19,153 bases of DNA, from NCBI GenBank assembly GCA_964653025.1, contig CAZZBZ010000065.1:1-19153 (forward strand), read 5' to 3'. The notes beneath the pieces were generated by a model. That model searched no databases, was not told the DNA's origin, and worked only from the letters and a program-made list of their open reading frames with translations. Each line of letters begins with the position of its first letter. Position 1 is the stretch's first letter. The stretch comes from JABWAM01 sp964653025. Its GTDB lineage: Bacteria > Verrucomicrobiota > Verrucomicrobiia > JABWAM01. Below are positions 6,278-13,778 of this stretch, in pieces. A program made the translations under genes and the position numbers.

Positions 6278-9200
6278 ATGCCCTTGCGCGCCTTCGCCCC
6301 ATTCGTCGCCTTCGCCTCCCTCGCCCTCGCGCTCGCCGCCCCCGGCGCGTCCTCCCCGCCGGGCGACTTCGAGGTCGGCGGGTCTCTCGCGGGCCTGAAG
6401 CTGCCCGCCTCCTTGCAGAACACGGGCCCCGGGCCGGAGGTCGAGCTTTACCCCGGCTCGATCGAGCACTTCCGTGCCTACTTCATGAAGTACCTGCCCG
6501 TGCGCAGCTTCTTCGACCGCCAAAGCCAGTTGAAGAACTGGGTGGCCCCCGCGATTCCGGGGGCGGACGTCTCGAAGGCGGAGTCCTACGCCTCGCCCAT
6601 TTACGCGGTGGGCAAACAGAACTTCGGTGCCGATACGGGGAAAAAGCTGCCACCCGTGCCCGTGATTCGCTGTGCGTCCGGCGGCCCTGTCTTCAAGCTC
6701 GACCTTGGGACGCTCGATGCAGGTCTCTACACCGTGCGCGTGATCGGGGCCGTCGAAACGGCGAAGCTGCGGCCGTTCCGCGCGCCGCTTTTCGTCTCCA
6801 TGCGCGTCAACGACGGTTCGACTTTGCTCACCGCGGGCGGTTCGACTTTGCTCACCACGGGCGGTTCGACTTCGCTTACCGCAGGCGGGTCCCCGGGCGG
6901 AACCTCCACCTACCGGATTCGCTGCGCCTACGTGGACGAGTTCTACAGCGTGGCGGAGATCTCCTTCCACGCCCCCGTGAAACGGCCCTACCAGGCGGAA
7001 CTCTTCGTGGACCAGGGAAGCACGGTGGAACTTCTCGTCCACAACGTGAGCCTGGACGACTGCCTGGCCGGCACGGTCCGCCGCCCGATCAAGAAGCGGA
7101 TGACCCTGACGACCCCCGAGGAGATCGCGGCGCTCAAGGAGGCCTTCACCGACGAGCGGAAGCAGGCGTTGGCCCGCTACAAGCCGCTGGGGCCAGAGGA
7201 GCGCCTGGCCCGCGACGCCGCGCTCTGGAAATGGTTCCCGCCGCTCAACGCGCAGGGCCTGTACATCCACAGCCCCCTGCCGCCGGGGGCCGTGCCCGGG
7301 ACGGCGGACAAGACCGCCGCGGAGATCGAGGCCGAACACGGCGCGTGGGAACTGGCCGGGCAGGCGGAGCTTGGGTACTTCGACACCAATCTGGGCACGT
7401 TAAGCCTGGACCCGAAGACGTGGAATGCCTTTCTCGTGAACAAGAAGCTCGGGCTGGAGTACACGATCGACGACCTCTGGGCGCGCAAGCCGTTGCCCGA
7501 CCCCTTCCCCTACAAGGACGACGGGGCGGGCCTTTACTTCCCCGACCCCTCGGACCCGGCCAAGGGCCGGATCTACGCCCCGATCGCCATGGGGGTCCAT
7601 CGGCGGATCCGCCCCTCGCCCAACCTGTCGGGCGCCGCGAAGCTCTGGATCCAAAGCGGGAACACGGACCTCGCCCGCGACGCGGCGGTGGACCTGATCC
7701 GCTACGCGTACCAGCTGCCGGCGATTACCGACCGCGACTTTCTTAACGGCGTGATACGCATCCCCGGCGGTTGGAACAACCTCGATGCGGCCTGCCGTAA
7801 CCGCAACATGGAGGAGTTGTGGCGCGGCCACTACGCGAACTACCTCGACGCGCTCTCCGTCTACGACAAGCTCTTCGACTACATCAAGGGGAACGCGGAC
7901 CTCGCGGCCTCCGTCGGCCGTTTCGTCCCGTGGGTGAAGACCCCGGACGACGTCATCCAGCTCCTCGATGTCTATCTGGTCCAGACCTGCGCGAAGCGGA
8001 TCCTGCGCTACCACACCCACACCCATCCCATGGGCATCGCCCACGCCGCAGCGGCGCTGGGGGACACGTCCGTCACCGATCCCTGGATGGAATGGCTCTT
8101 TTCCCGGACCTTCGTCTACCCGCTGCAGACCGCGGGGGCGCAGGACCTCATGATCGTGGGGCACGACCGCGAGGGGCCCCAGTACATCGGTTCCACCTTC
8201 TATTCGCAGGGGGAAGGCGCGCGGCGCATGGCCTCCGAGCTCGAACCCTACCTCAAGGCGGGAGGCAACCCGAAGTACGACCTCGGCGACCCCGCGCGCT
8301 ACCCGAAACCGCTCGCCCACTGCGGGTGGCAACTCAACACGATCGTGGCCGGTGGGGACTTCCTCCGGATTGGTGACGTCTGCGGGCCGGATAAGGCCCC
8401 TTTCGCGACCACGACCGAGGGCCTCAAGGACGCCGCCCGTTTCGGCTGGCGCGCCTCCTCCGACGCGCGCTTCGCCTGGGTCCTCGCGAACGTTTTCGGC
8501 CGCAAGGACGAGACCGATGCCGAGTGGAAGAAGGTCGAGCAGGCGGCCTCGGGTGTGAAGCGGGCCCCGTGGCTCGACCTGACGTCACGGCACATCGAAA
8601 ACTGGGCAGGAATCCTCGAAGCGGGTCGGGGACACGACGATTACCGCATGCGTCGCGCGGCGTATGTGCGGACCGGTGTCGGGAGCGGCCACGCCCACGC
8701 GGACACCATGGACCTCCAGTTTGTCGCGCAGGGCATGCCGATGACCATCGATGGCGGCCAGCGTTCCGGCTACTCGAAGCCGAACGACCGCTTCAGCCGC
8801 ATCCACAACACCGTGGAGGTGGATGGCGCGGGCAACAACGAGTACGGCCTCTCGAGCTACGGCTGGCTCACCGCGCTCTCGGACGCCCCCGGCGCGGCGT
8901 ACCTGCAGGCCGCGGCCCAGCCGCCCGCGGGCGCGAAGCTCTATCGCCGCCAGGTCGCCCTGATCGACGCGGAGGATGGCCCGCCGCCCGCCAAGCTGCC
9001 GCTGGAGGAGCAGATGCCGAGGGCAAAACTCAAGCCCGGCGTCGCCGCGCCCGCCTCGTACCTCTTCGACGTCTTCCGCGTGGCGGGCGGAAAGGTGCAC
9101 ACCTGGTGCTTCCACGGTCCCGTGAGCGACGACTTCCAGTGGAACGCGATGAACGTGAAGCCCGTCGAGCACGTGGCGGAGGTCTACGGGACCGACACCG

Positions 9201-10471
9201 ACACGAAGTACCTCAGCATCTTTTCGGCAGCCGGCGACAGCAAACAGGCGGGAGACAGCCCGGAGGCCTTCCATGCGACGTGGCGCGCCTCGCGGGACGA
9301 AAAAACCGGGTCCGAGCAGAAGATGCTCGGCGCAAACTTCGACGCGGCGTCCCCGCGGAAGTTCACCCGGGTGACGCTGCACGGGGCCGCCGGTCTCCGC
9401 GCGCTGAAGGCAGACACGGTTTGCCGGCAGGAACCGATCGTCTACCGCTTCACCTGCACGATGCTCCAGCGGAAGCAGTCGGACGGCGGCCTGCAGTCGG
9501 CATTTACCTCCATCATCGAGCCCGGCGCGGGGGAATCGGCGCTTGTCTCCCAGAAGACGATCGAGGTGGCCGACAACGAGGCCGATGCGCTTCGCGCCGT
9601 CGCGATCGAGGTCAAGACCAAGGGGGGGCGCACCGACCTCTGCTTCGCGGATGGGCGGCCGGAGAAGGTGAGGAAAGTGTCGGGTGTCGAGGGTCGAGTG
9701 TCAGGGGAGTTCGGATTCTTGTCCAGGGACGCGCAGGGACTGCGCCTAGCGACGCTGACCGGCGGGACCCTGCTGGAGACGTCCCAGGTCAGGCTGAAAC
9801 TGGGCTCTCGCGAGCACGTCGGGAAGATCACGAAGGTGGATTATCCCGCGAAAACCTTCTGGCTCGACACCCCATGGCCAGCGGCCTGTTCCGGACAGGT
9901 ATTCGAGATTGCGCCTCCGGGTTGCCCGACCAGTTTTACCGCCGCCTCGGTGACCCCCGAAGGGGTCGGCAGCCGGGTTGGCGTCACCCGCAGCGCCGAT
10001 TACTACCGTGCCCCGATTACGAATGTGGTGCCCGAGAAATCCAGGGTGGACGGGCGACTTGGCGTGCCGGTGGGTCGCGCGGGGCTCAAGGGGATGACCG
10101 TTTCGAACGGGGCGCTCACGAAGTTCTGGCGGCTGAAAGGGGTGGAGGGCGGCAACGACTTCGTGGTCGAGGGGACCCTCGGCGCCGCGGACTTCGCCCC
10201 GGACCCGGTCGTGCGGCTCTGGGAGTACGGGGTGGGCGATGCCGTTCGTATGCCGACCTTCGTCTCACTGCGGCGGACGGCGCCGGGGATCCACGAGCTG
10301 CGCGCCAACGCGGATGTGTCCGTGGCCTTCCCCGCGAAGGGCCTGGAGCGTTCGGCGGACGGCCAGAAATGGCAACCGCTCGCCGGCAAGGGGGCGGACG
10401 GATGGGTCGAGGCCGCGTTGAAGGCCGCGGACTTCGCCGCCGGCCCGGTGTATGTTCGGATCGTGCAATGA
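6278..10471 (+). CDS. Large secreted heparinase II/III-type polysaccharide lyase
   Basis: A 1397-residue exported protein. Residues 1 to about 24 form a signal peptide (MPLRAFAPFVAFASLALALA). Residues about 130-270 look like a beta-rich accessory domain. The centre is helical, as in the (alpha/alpha) toroid of polysaccharide lyases, with HTHTHP at 579-584. A heparinase II/III-like segment follows at about 780-870: RRAAYVRTGVGSGHAHADTM with H805/H807/D809, then IDGG and IHNTVEVDG. The C-terminal half is beta-sheet-rich. The family cleaves uronic-acid polysaccharides by beta-elimination, or hydrolyses them, at the cell surface; the substrate cannot be told here. The length is roughly twice that of a minimal family member. 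Two short repeats sit in the reading frame (24 bp x 3 at 6815-6886; 9677-9707). The stop overlaps a downstream ATG (ATGA). First gene of a three-gene unit. Confidence 0.87.
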   Translation: MPLRAFAPFVAFASLALALAAPGASSPPGDFEVGGSLAGLKLPASLQNTGPGPEVELYPGSIEHFRAYFMKYLPVRSFFDRQSQLKNWVAPAIPGADVSKAESYASPIYAVGKQNFGADTGKKLPPVPVIRCASGGPVFKLDLGTLDAGLYTVRVIGAVETAKLRPFRAPLFVSMRVNDGSTLLTAGGSTLLTTGGSTSLTAGGSPGGTSTYRIRCAYVDEFYSVAEISFHAPVKRPYQAELFVDQGSTVELLVHNVSLDDCLAGTVRRPIKKRMTLTTPEEIAALKEAFTDERKQALARYKPLGPEERLARDAALWKWFPPLNAQGLYIHSPLPPGAVPGTADKTAAEIEAEHGAWELAGQAELGYFDTNLGTLSLDPKTWNAFLVNKKLGLEYTIDDLWARKPLPDPFPYKDDGAGLYFPDPSDPAKGRIYAPIAMGVHRRIRPSPNLSGAAKLWIQSGNTDLARDAAVDLIRYAYQLPAITDRDFLNGVIRIPGGWNNLDAACRNRNMEELWRGHYANYLDALSVYDKLFDYIKGNADLAASVGRFVPWVKTPDDVIQLLDVYLVQTCAKRILRYHTHTHPMGIAHAAAALGDTSVTDPWMEWLFSRTFVYPLQTAGAQDLMIVGHDREGPQYIGSTFYSQGEGARRMASELEPYLKAGGNPKYDLGDPARYPKPLAHCGWQLNTIVAGGDFLRIGDVCGPDKAPFATTTEGLKDAARFGWRASSDARFAWVLANVFGRKDETDAEWKKVEQAASGVKRAPWLDLTSRHIENWAGILEAGRGHDDYRMRRAAYVRTGVGSGHAHADTMDLQFVAQGMPMTIDGGQRSGYSKPNDRFSRIHNTVEVDGAGNNEYGLSSYGWLTALSDAPGAAYLQAAAQPPAGAKLYRRQVALIDAEDGPPPAKLPLEEQMPRAKLKPGVAAPASYLFDVFRVAGGKVHTWCFHGPVSDDFQWNAMNVKPVEHVAEVYGTDTDTKYLSIFSAAGDSKQAGDSPEAFHATWRASRDEKTGSEQKMLGANFDAASPRKFTRVTLHGAAGLRALKADTVCRQEPIVYRFTCTMLQRKQSDGGLQSAFTSIIEPGAGESALVSQKTIEVADNEADALRAVAIEVKTKGGRTDLCFADGRPEKVRKVSGVEGRVSGEFGFLSRDAQGLRLATLTGGTLLETSQVRLKLGSREHVGKITKVDYPAKTFWLDTPWPAACSGQVFEIAPPGCPTSFTAASVTPEGVGSRVGVTRSADYYRAPITNVVPEKSRVDGRLGVPVGRAGLKGMTVSNGALTKFWRLKGVEGGNDFVVEGTLGAADFAPDPVVRLWEYGVGDAVRMPTFVSLRRTAPGIHELRANADVSVAFPAKGLERSADGQKWQPLAGKGADGWVEAALKAADFAAGPVYVRIVQ
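6815..6886 (+). repeat. Three tandem 24-bp units inside the lyase gene
   Basis: Units at 6815-6838, 6839-6862 and 6863-6886 follow the pattern GGTTCGACTTTGCTCACCGC plus GGGC, with one to a few changes between copies. Each adds eight residues (GSTLLTAG, GSTLLTTG, GSTSLTAG; residues 180-203), so the frame is kept. They interrupt the N-terminal beta domain between MRVND and GGTSTYRIRC. Confidence 0.9.
9677..9707 (+). repeat. Short degenerate repeat within the lyase gene
   Basis: A GTGTCGGGTGTCGAGGGTCG-type stretch, built of imperfect GTGTCGRG units, encodes VSGVEGRVSG (residues 1134-1143) in frame. It looks like a low-complexity insertion between KVRK and EFGFLSRDAQ, at a probable loop between beta domains. 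The low-complexity nature is visible; the insertion origin is inferred. Confidence 0.55.
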
Positions 10472-10536
10472 ACCAAATCGCGGACATGATTCGCGGAATG
10501 CGGAGCAATCGCGGGCCTCCCCGAATCAATCTGCCT

Positions 10537-10650
10537 GCAGGAGCCGACTTGTCCCGCGCCGGGCGGGACGCCGTCGGCGACCGGATACTCGAACGCCGAG
10601 GAATCGCCGTTGGCAACTCCGAGATGGCTCGGGGGAATACCGTCTCCTAC
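10537..10650. repeat. Family A MITE-like element, inverted copy
   Basis: The 114-bp element starts GCAGGAGCCG (10537-10546) and ends CGTCTCCTAC (10641-10650), each one mismatch from the 10-bp terminal repeats at 3445 and 3527. Its interior is the reverse complement of the other copies, with the GTCCCGCGCCGGGCGGGAC hairpin first and the GGGGGAATAC segment last. It sits between the lyase stop and the pseudopilin helix and supplies the only good ATG near the pilin (10624). Confidence 0.78.
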
Positions 10651-11511
10651 TCCCGCTCCTCCCTCTGGTCATCGCCCGTTTTGCATTGGCCGTTCCCCAT
10701 TTTACATCGCCCCCGCCCCCCGCTTCCCGCCCCCCACTTCCCGCTTCCCGCTTGCCGCTTGCCGCTCGCCGGCTTCACCCTCATCGAGCTTTTGGTCGTC
10801 GTGGCGATCATCGCCATCCTCGCGGCGCTTCTGTTGCCGTCGCTCCAAGGCGCGCGGGAAGCCGCGAAGCGGGTGACGTGTCTCAGCAACATGCGGCAAC
10901 TCTACACCTGCTTCATGCTGTACGCCGGGGACAACAGCAACCGCCCGCCGAAGACCGGGAATCCTCTGAATACCGGCCACGCGTTCCCCTGGCCGCACTA
11001 TCTGGACCGCTACCAGCCGGCTCCAATGTCCTCGGACGTCATCCGCGGTGTCACGTACTACGGCACCGCCTACCCAGCGAAGGGTTCCACCATTTACCGC
11101 TGCCCCAAGGTCCCGAACGGCTGGGGCGGCAAGGGAACCAGCGCGGGCAACTACATCTACAACACGTACCTTTCCAACGAACCCGAGGACACCAGTTTTG
11201 TTACCTACCTCGGAAACCTGGCGCAGGTGCGGCAGCGGCCAGCCGTCTGGGTCTTTAAGGACCCGGCCGGTTGCTTCGAAGGTTCTGGCGCGTACTATCT
11301 TTCCAGAGGGGTCTACTATGCGCTGGGTAGCTGGGAGCCCAGCCAGCAGACATGGCCCCATGGTGCACGTCCTGCGGTCGACGGCCAGTTCCTGCCGCTG
11401 CAGGACGGCACGGCGACCATCATGATGCTCGACGGTCATGTGGAGAACGCCACACGGGCGCAGCAGGTCGCGCTTCAGTTGCGGGGCGTTCTCAAGGATT
11501 TCGACTGGTGA
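10624..11511 (+). CDS. Second pseudopilin (DGHV type), ambiguous start
   Basis: The mature part begins at 10774 with FTLIELLVVVAIIAILAALL, with Gly at -1 and Glu at +5 as prepilin peptidase requires. It ends with MMLDGHVENATRAQQ, the DGHV box of this pilin class, and carries paired GNYIYNTY-like Tyr-rich segments as in related proteins. The start is uncertain. ATG 10624 gives 295 residues with a 50-residue leader; ATG 10468 overlaps the lyase stop (ATGA) but would translate the whole family A element; TTG 10681 gives a shorter leader. The leader is rich in Pro, His and Leu and is made of low-complexity DNA, including five 7-bp units (10737-10771). It shares an operon with the lyase and is followed after 4 nt by the ankyrin gene. 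Role unknown; possibly attached to the lyase or a secretion pseudopilus. Confidence 0.82.
   Translation: MARGNTVSYSRSSLWSSPVLHWPFPILHRPRPPLPAPHFPLPACRLPLAGFTLIELLVVVAIIAILAALLLPSLQGAREAAKRVTCLSNMRQLYTCFMLYAGDNSNRPPKTGNPLNTGHAFPWPHYLDRYQPAPMSSDVIRGVTYYGTAYPAKGSTIYRCPKVPNGWGGKGTSAGNYIYNTYLSNEPEDTSFVTYLGNLAQVRQRPAVWVFKDPAGCFEGSGAYYLSRGVYYALGSWEPSQQTWPHGARPAVDGQFLPLQDGTATIMMLDGHVENATRAQQVALQLRGVLKDFDW
10737..10771 (+). repeat. Five tandem 7-bp units at the prepilin cleavage site
   Basis: Units CTTCCCG, CTTCCCG, CTTGCCG, CTTGCCG and CTCGCCG run 10737-10771. The last base is the first base of the cleavage-site Gly codon (10771-10773). Seven is not a multiple of three, so loss or gain of a unit changes the frame between leader and mature pilin. 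Confidence 0.85.
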
Positions 11512-11515
11512 ATCC

Positions 11516-12277
11516 ATGAACCTCCTCCTCTCCCTCCTCGCTTCACTGGTCCTCGCGCTCGCCGCGTCCGCGGCGGACACCGTCAAGGGCAAACCGCTCA
11601 TGCAACTCGCCGGCGAGCGCACGCGGGACGCGGAGGTCATCGGGATGATCGACGACGGAGCGGACGTGAATGACGACGGGGGCGGCCAGGGCGAGTTCCC
11701 GACCCCGCTCATGATCTACGCCGTCTGGGGCCGCACGGAGGTGCTCGATGCGCTGCTCAAGAAGGGCGCGCAGTTGGATTACCAATCCCGGGCCGGGGCC
11801 ACCGCGCTCATGTCCGCGGCCATGCGCGGGCGGACGGAATCCGTGGAGGTCCTCCTTAAGGCGAAGCCCGACCTCAATCTTCGCGACAAGCGCGGGCTGA
11901 CGGCCCTGAGCCATGCGGCCCGGAACGGGTACGAGGAGATCTGCGCGATGCTCATCAAGGCCGGCGCCGATCCCGATGAGAAAAAGGCGGGCGGCTGGAC
12001 CGACCTCATGGTGGCCGTGGCGGCGGGAGACCTCCCCGCCGCAAAGAAGGCCCTCGCCGCCGGCGACGATGTCCAGGCGGCCTCCAAGGAAGAGGGCAGC
12101 ATGGCGTTGCATATCGCGGTGCGCCTCGGGCGCAATGAGATCGTGGGTTGGCTCATCGAGCAGAAGGCCCCGCTCGAGATCAAGGACCGACGCGCGGTCA
12201 CCCCCCTTGCGGAGGCGGTCGCCGGGAAGAAGGAGGAGATCGCCGAGATGCTCCGCAAGGCCGGGGCGAAGGAGTAG
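11516..12277 (+). CDS. Exported ankyrin-repeat protein
   Basis: A 253-residue protein with a signal peptide at 1-20 (MNLLLSLLASLVLALAASAA). It then has about six ankyrin repeats: residues about 28-55 (VIGMIDDGADVND), 62-92 (TPLMIYAVWGRTEVLDALLK), 95-124 (ATALMSAAMRGRTESVEVLL), 127-156 (LTALSHAARNGYEEICAMLI), 160-190 and 195-250 (ALHIAVRLGRNEIVGWLIEQ, TPLAEAVAGKKEEIAEMLRK). Ankyrin repeats are protein-binding scaffolds; the signal peptide puts this one in the periplasm or outside. The start at 11516 was chosen for the signal peptide and lies 4 nt after the pilin stop, so translation is probably coupled. Third gene of the lyase unit. A partner cannot be named; binding the lyase or pilin is a guess. 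Confidence 0.88.
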   Translation: MNLLLSLLASLVLALAASAADTVKGKPLMQLAGERTRDAEVIGMIDDGADVNDDGGGQGEFPTPLMIYAVWGRTEVLDALLKKGAQLDYQSRAGATALMSAAMRGRTESVEVLLKAKPDLNLRDKRGLTALSHAARNGYEEICAMLIKAGADPDEKKAGGWTDLMVAVAAGDLPAAKKALAAGDDVQAASKEEGSMALHIAVRLGRNEIVGWLIEQKAPLEIKDRRAVTPLAEAVAGKKEEIAEMLRKAGAKE

Positions 12278-12283
12278 CCCCTC

Positions 12284-12311
12284 GCCGTTGGCAACCCCGC
12301 AATGGCTCGCA
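12284..12311. repeat. Family A fragment after the ankyrin gene
   Basis: The CGCCGTTGGCAACCCCGCAA segment plus TGGCTCG resembles the internal part of the inverted family A copy at 10603-10630, with a few mismatches. It lacks both terminal repeats, so it is a fragment. Confidence 0.5.
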
Positions 12312-12343
12312 TTGGCGTGTCAGGCCAAGGCATCGGATTCGGA

Positions 12344-12531
12344 TTTACCCACGGAGGGCAGTCCGAGATGTCGAGCACAGAGGGAGAACCGAGGGACGAA
12401 TACGCGCCCCGACCAGAGTCGAGGCTCTCCGTATTCGGCCTGCCTTCGACGGGAGACGGATCGGGAGTCTGGGTTTCCAAGCAAGGGAGCCGAATACGGT
12501 GAGGCCCGATGCCCATCGGGTCGCGTATTCG
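12344..12531. repeat. Degenerate inverted family B copies and hairpins
   Basis: On the minus strand 12398-12350 reads CGTATTCGTCCCTCGGTTCT, then CCCTCTGTG, and again CTCGGACTGCCCTCCGTGGG, which are degenerate relatives of the start of the 59-bp repeat at 12534. The CGTATTCGG sequence and its complement recur at about 12400, 12430, 12490 and 12523. A perfect hairpin CCCGATG/CATCGGG lies at 12505-12511 and 12514-12520. The gap 12278-12649 therefore holds a mosaic of inverted and direct repeat pieces and no gene. Confidence 0.6.
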
Positions 12532-12533
12532 GC

Positions 12534-12592
12534 ACTCGGTTTGCCCTCCGTGGGTCATCTCAACTCTTGAACCCTTGGCTTGACGCGCATGC
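12534..12592 (+). repeat. 59-bp direct repeat, downstream copy (family B)
   Basis: Partner of 6092-6150, in the same orientation with 56 of 59 bases identical by eye. It starts ACTCGGTTTGCCCTCCGTGG and ends GACGCGCATGC. It closes the bracket around the lyase–pilin–ankyrin unit. Downstream, 12593-12649 is low-complexity. Confidence 0.85.
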
Positions 12593-12649
12593 ACGTGACG
12601 CGGCGCAAGCCTGCCCACCGTTTCCTGCTCACGGCTTACCGCTTACTGT

Positions 12650-13735
12650 TCAAGGCGCCCGTCCGAGAGTGTCGCCCTTGATGAACTCCGGGACGACGAG
12701 GGTTTGGCGCGCGGGAAGGTAGCCGGTGCGGGCGAGACGGATCACGAGGTGGGCGAAGCGCCGGGAGTAGCTGGCCCAGTTCATGCGATAACGCGCGACA
12801 CTGGGAAAGCAAAACGGCAGCAGCGGATCGTCGAAACAGCACAAGACTGAAAAGTCATGCGGCACCCTCAACCCAGCGGCGGCGAACACGCCCAGAGCGC
12901 CCACGGTGCTCGCGGCATCGGAGCAGACCACGGCCGTTGGGCGCGGTTGTTGCGAAAACAGCGCCAGCAGGGGATGTGAGGCACTCTTGGGCGGGTGCAT
13001 CACGACCAGGGCATGGAAAGCGGTATCGTCTTTCATTGAGCAGGCAAGTCCCTCCTTCAGTCCCTTCTCCAGTCTTTGGCGCCCTGCATCCTGGACGGGC
13101 GCCCTCAGGTAGACGACCCGGCGGTGCCCCAGGCCGTAAAGGACCCCGCCCGCGTGGCGTCCCATCGCTTCGTGGTCCAGGTCGAGGGAGGGAAGGGCGA
13201 CGCCCTCGTGACGGCGCTTGGAGAGGATCGCGGGGATCCCTCGCTCCGCAAACCAGCTTTGAATCTCGAGTGTCCCGACATGGAGCACCCAGGCCGCGGC
13301 GCGGATCTCCCGCACCAACCGATCCAGCGCCGCGTGCGGGTGGGAGGCTGCGAAGCACCGTTCGGTGTGGATGGATAGATGGAAGCCCGCGTCAGAGAGA
13401 TGGCGCTGGAGGTCGCTGAGTACAAAGAGGGATTGCGGGGTCAGGTTGTTCAGGGGAACTGGCGAGAGAAACCCGACCACCTCGGAACGGGACGCGGAGC
13501 GGCTGGCGCGCGGCCTTCGAAGGATGCGGATGCGACGGCCTGGCTCGCCGGAAATTACGCCCTCTTTCCGCAGGACGTCCGTGGCCAGTTGGAGCGTGGG
13601 CCGGCTGACCTGCAGTTCCTCCGCGAGGGCCCGTTGTCCCGGAAGATATTCCTTCCACAGCCCGCTGCGGATATTCCGCCGCGCGAGATCCACGACCTGC
13701 GTGACAAGGGACATCCGTACGGGAAGATGCTTCAT
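12650..13735 (-). CDS. GntR-type DNA-binding / LacI-type ligand-binding regulator
   Basis: A 361-residue transcription factor. Residues about 8-72 are a GntR-type winged helix: an IRSGLWKEYLPGQRALAEEL segment with the recognition helix in VSRPTLQLATDVLRKEG, then a wing GEPGRRIRIL. Residues about 86-355 resemble the periplasmic-binding-protein fold of LacI-family sensors (EVVGFLSPVP, GIPAILSKRR, HAGGVLYGLGHRRVVYLRAP, PTAVVCSDAASTVGALGVFA, VPHDFSVLCCFDD). Such hybrids are common in Verrucomicrobia and Lentisphaerae and usually bind sugars or sugar derivatives to derepress nearby catabolic genes. ATG 13735 is used; ATG 13714 is an equally good alternative. It diverges from the secreted amidohydrolase, with 186 bp between. 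Likely targets are itself and that gene, or the lyase unit that converges on it. Confidence 0.88.
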   Translation of the reverse strand: MKHLPVRMSLVTQVVDLARRNIRSGLWKEYLPGQRALAEELQVSRPTLQLATDVLRKEGVISGEPGRRIRILRRPRASRSASRSEVVGFLSPVPLNNLTPQSLFVLSDLQRHLSDAGFHLSIHTERCFAASHPHAALDRLVREIRAAAWVLHVGTLEIQSWFAERGIPAILSKRRHEGVALPSLDLDHEAMGRHAGGVLYGLGHRRVVYLRAPVQDAGRQRLEKGLKEGLACSMKDDTAFHALVVMHPPKSASHPLLALFSQQPRPTAVVCSDAASTVGALGVFAAAGLRVPHDFSVLCCFDDPLLPFCFPSVARYRMNWASYSRRFAHLVIRLARTGYLPARQTLVVPEFIKGDTLGRAP

Positions 13736-13778
13736 GGATTTTCTTTGCTCATGCCACCGAAACCCAGGGCTCGGCGAT

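Noticed and set aside
7400..8332. 310-codon minus-strand opening under the lyase gene
   Set aside because: A mirror frame of the lyase; composition dominated by Val, Gly and Arg, with no recognisable domain.
8524..10467. Long plus-strand opening in another frame of the lyase gene leading into the pilin
   Set aside because: It is Arg-, Gly- and Pro-rich with no family motif, and it overlaps the well-supported lyase frame. Only the part after the lyase stop holds a gene.
11779..12618. Minus-strand opening over the ankyrin gene and the repeats
   Set aside because: It reads through the 59-bp repeat and then antisense to ankyrin repeats; the similarity to the opening at 6054-6302 comes only from the repeat DNA.
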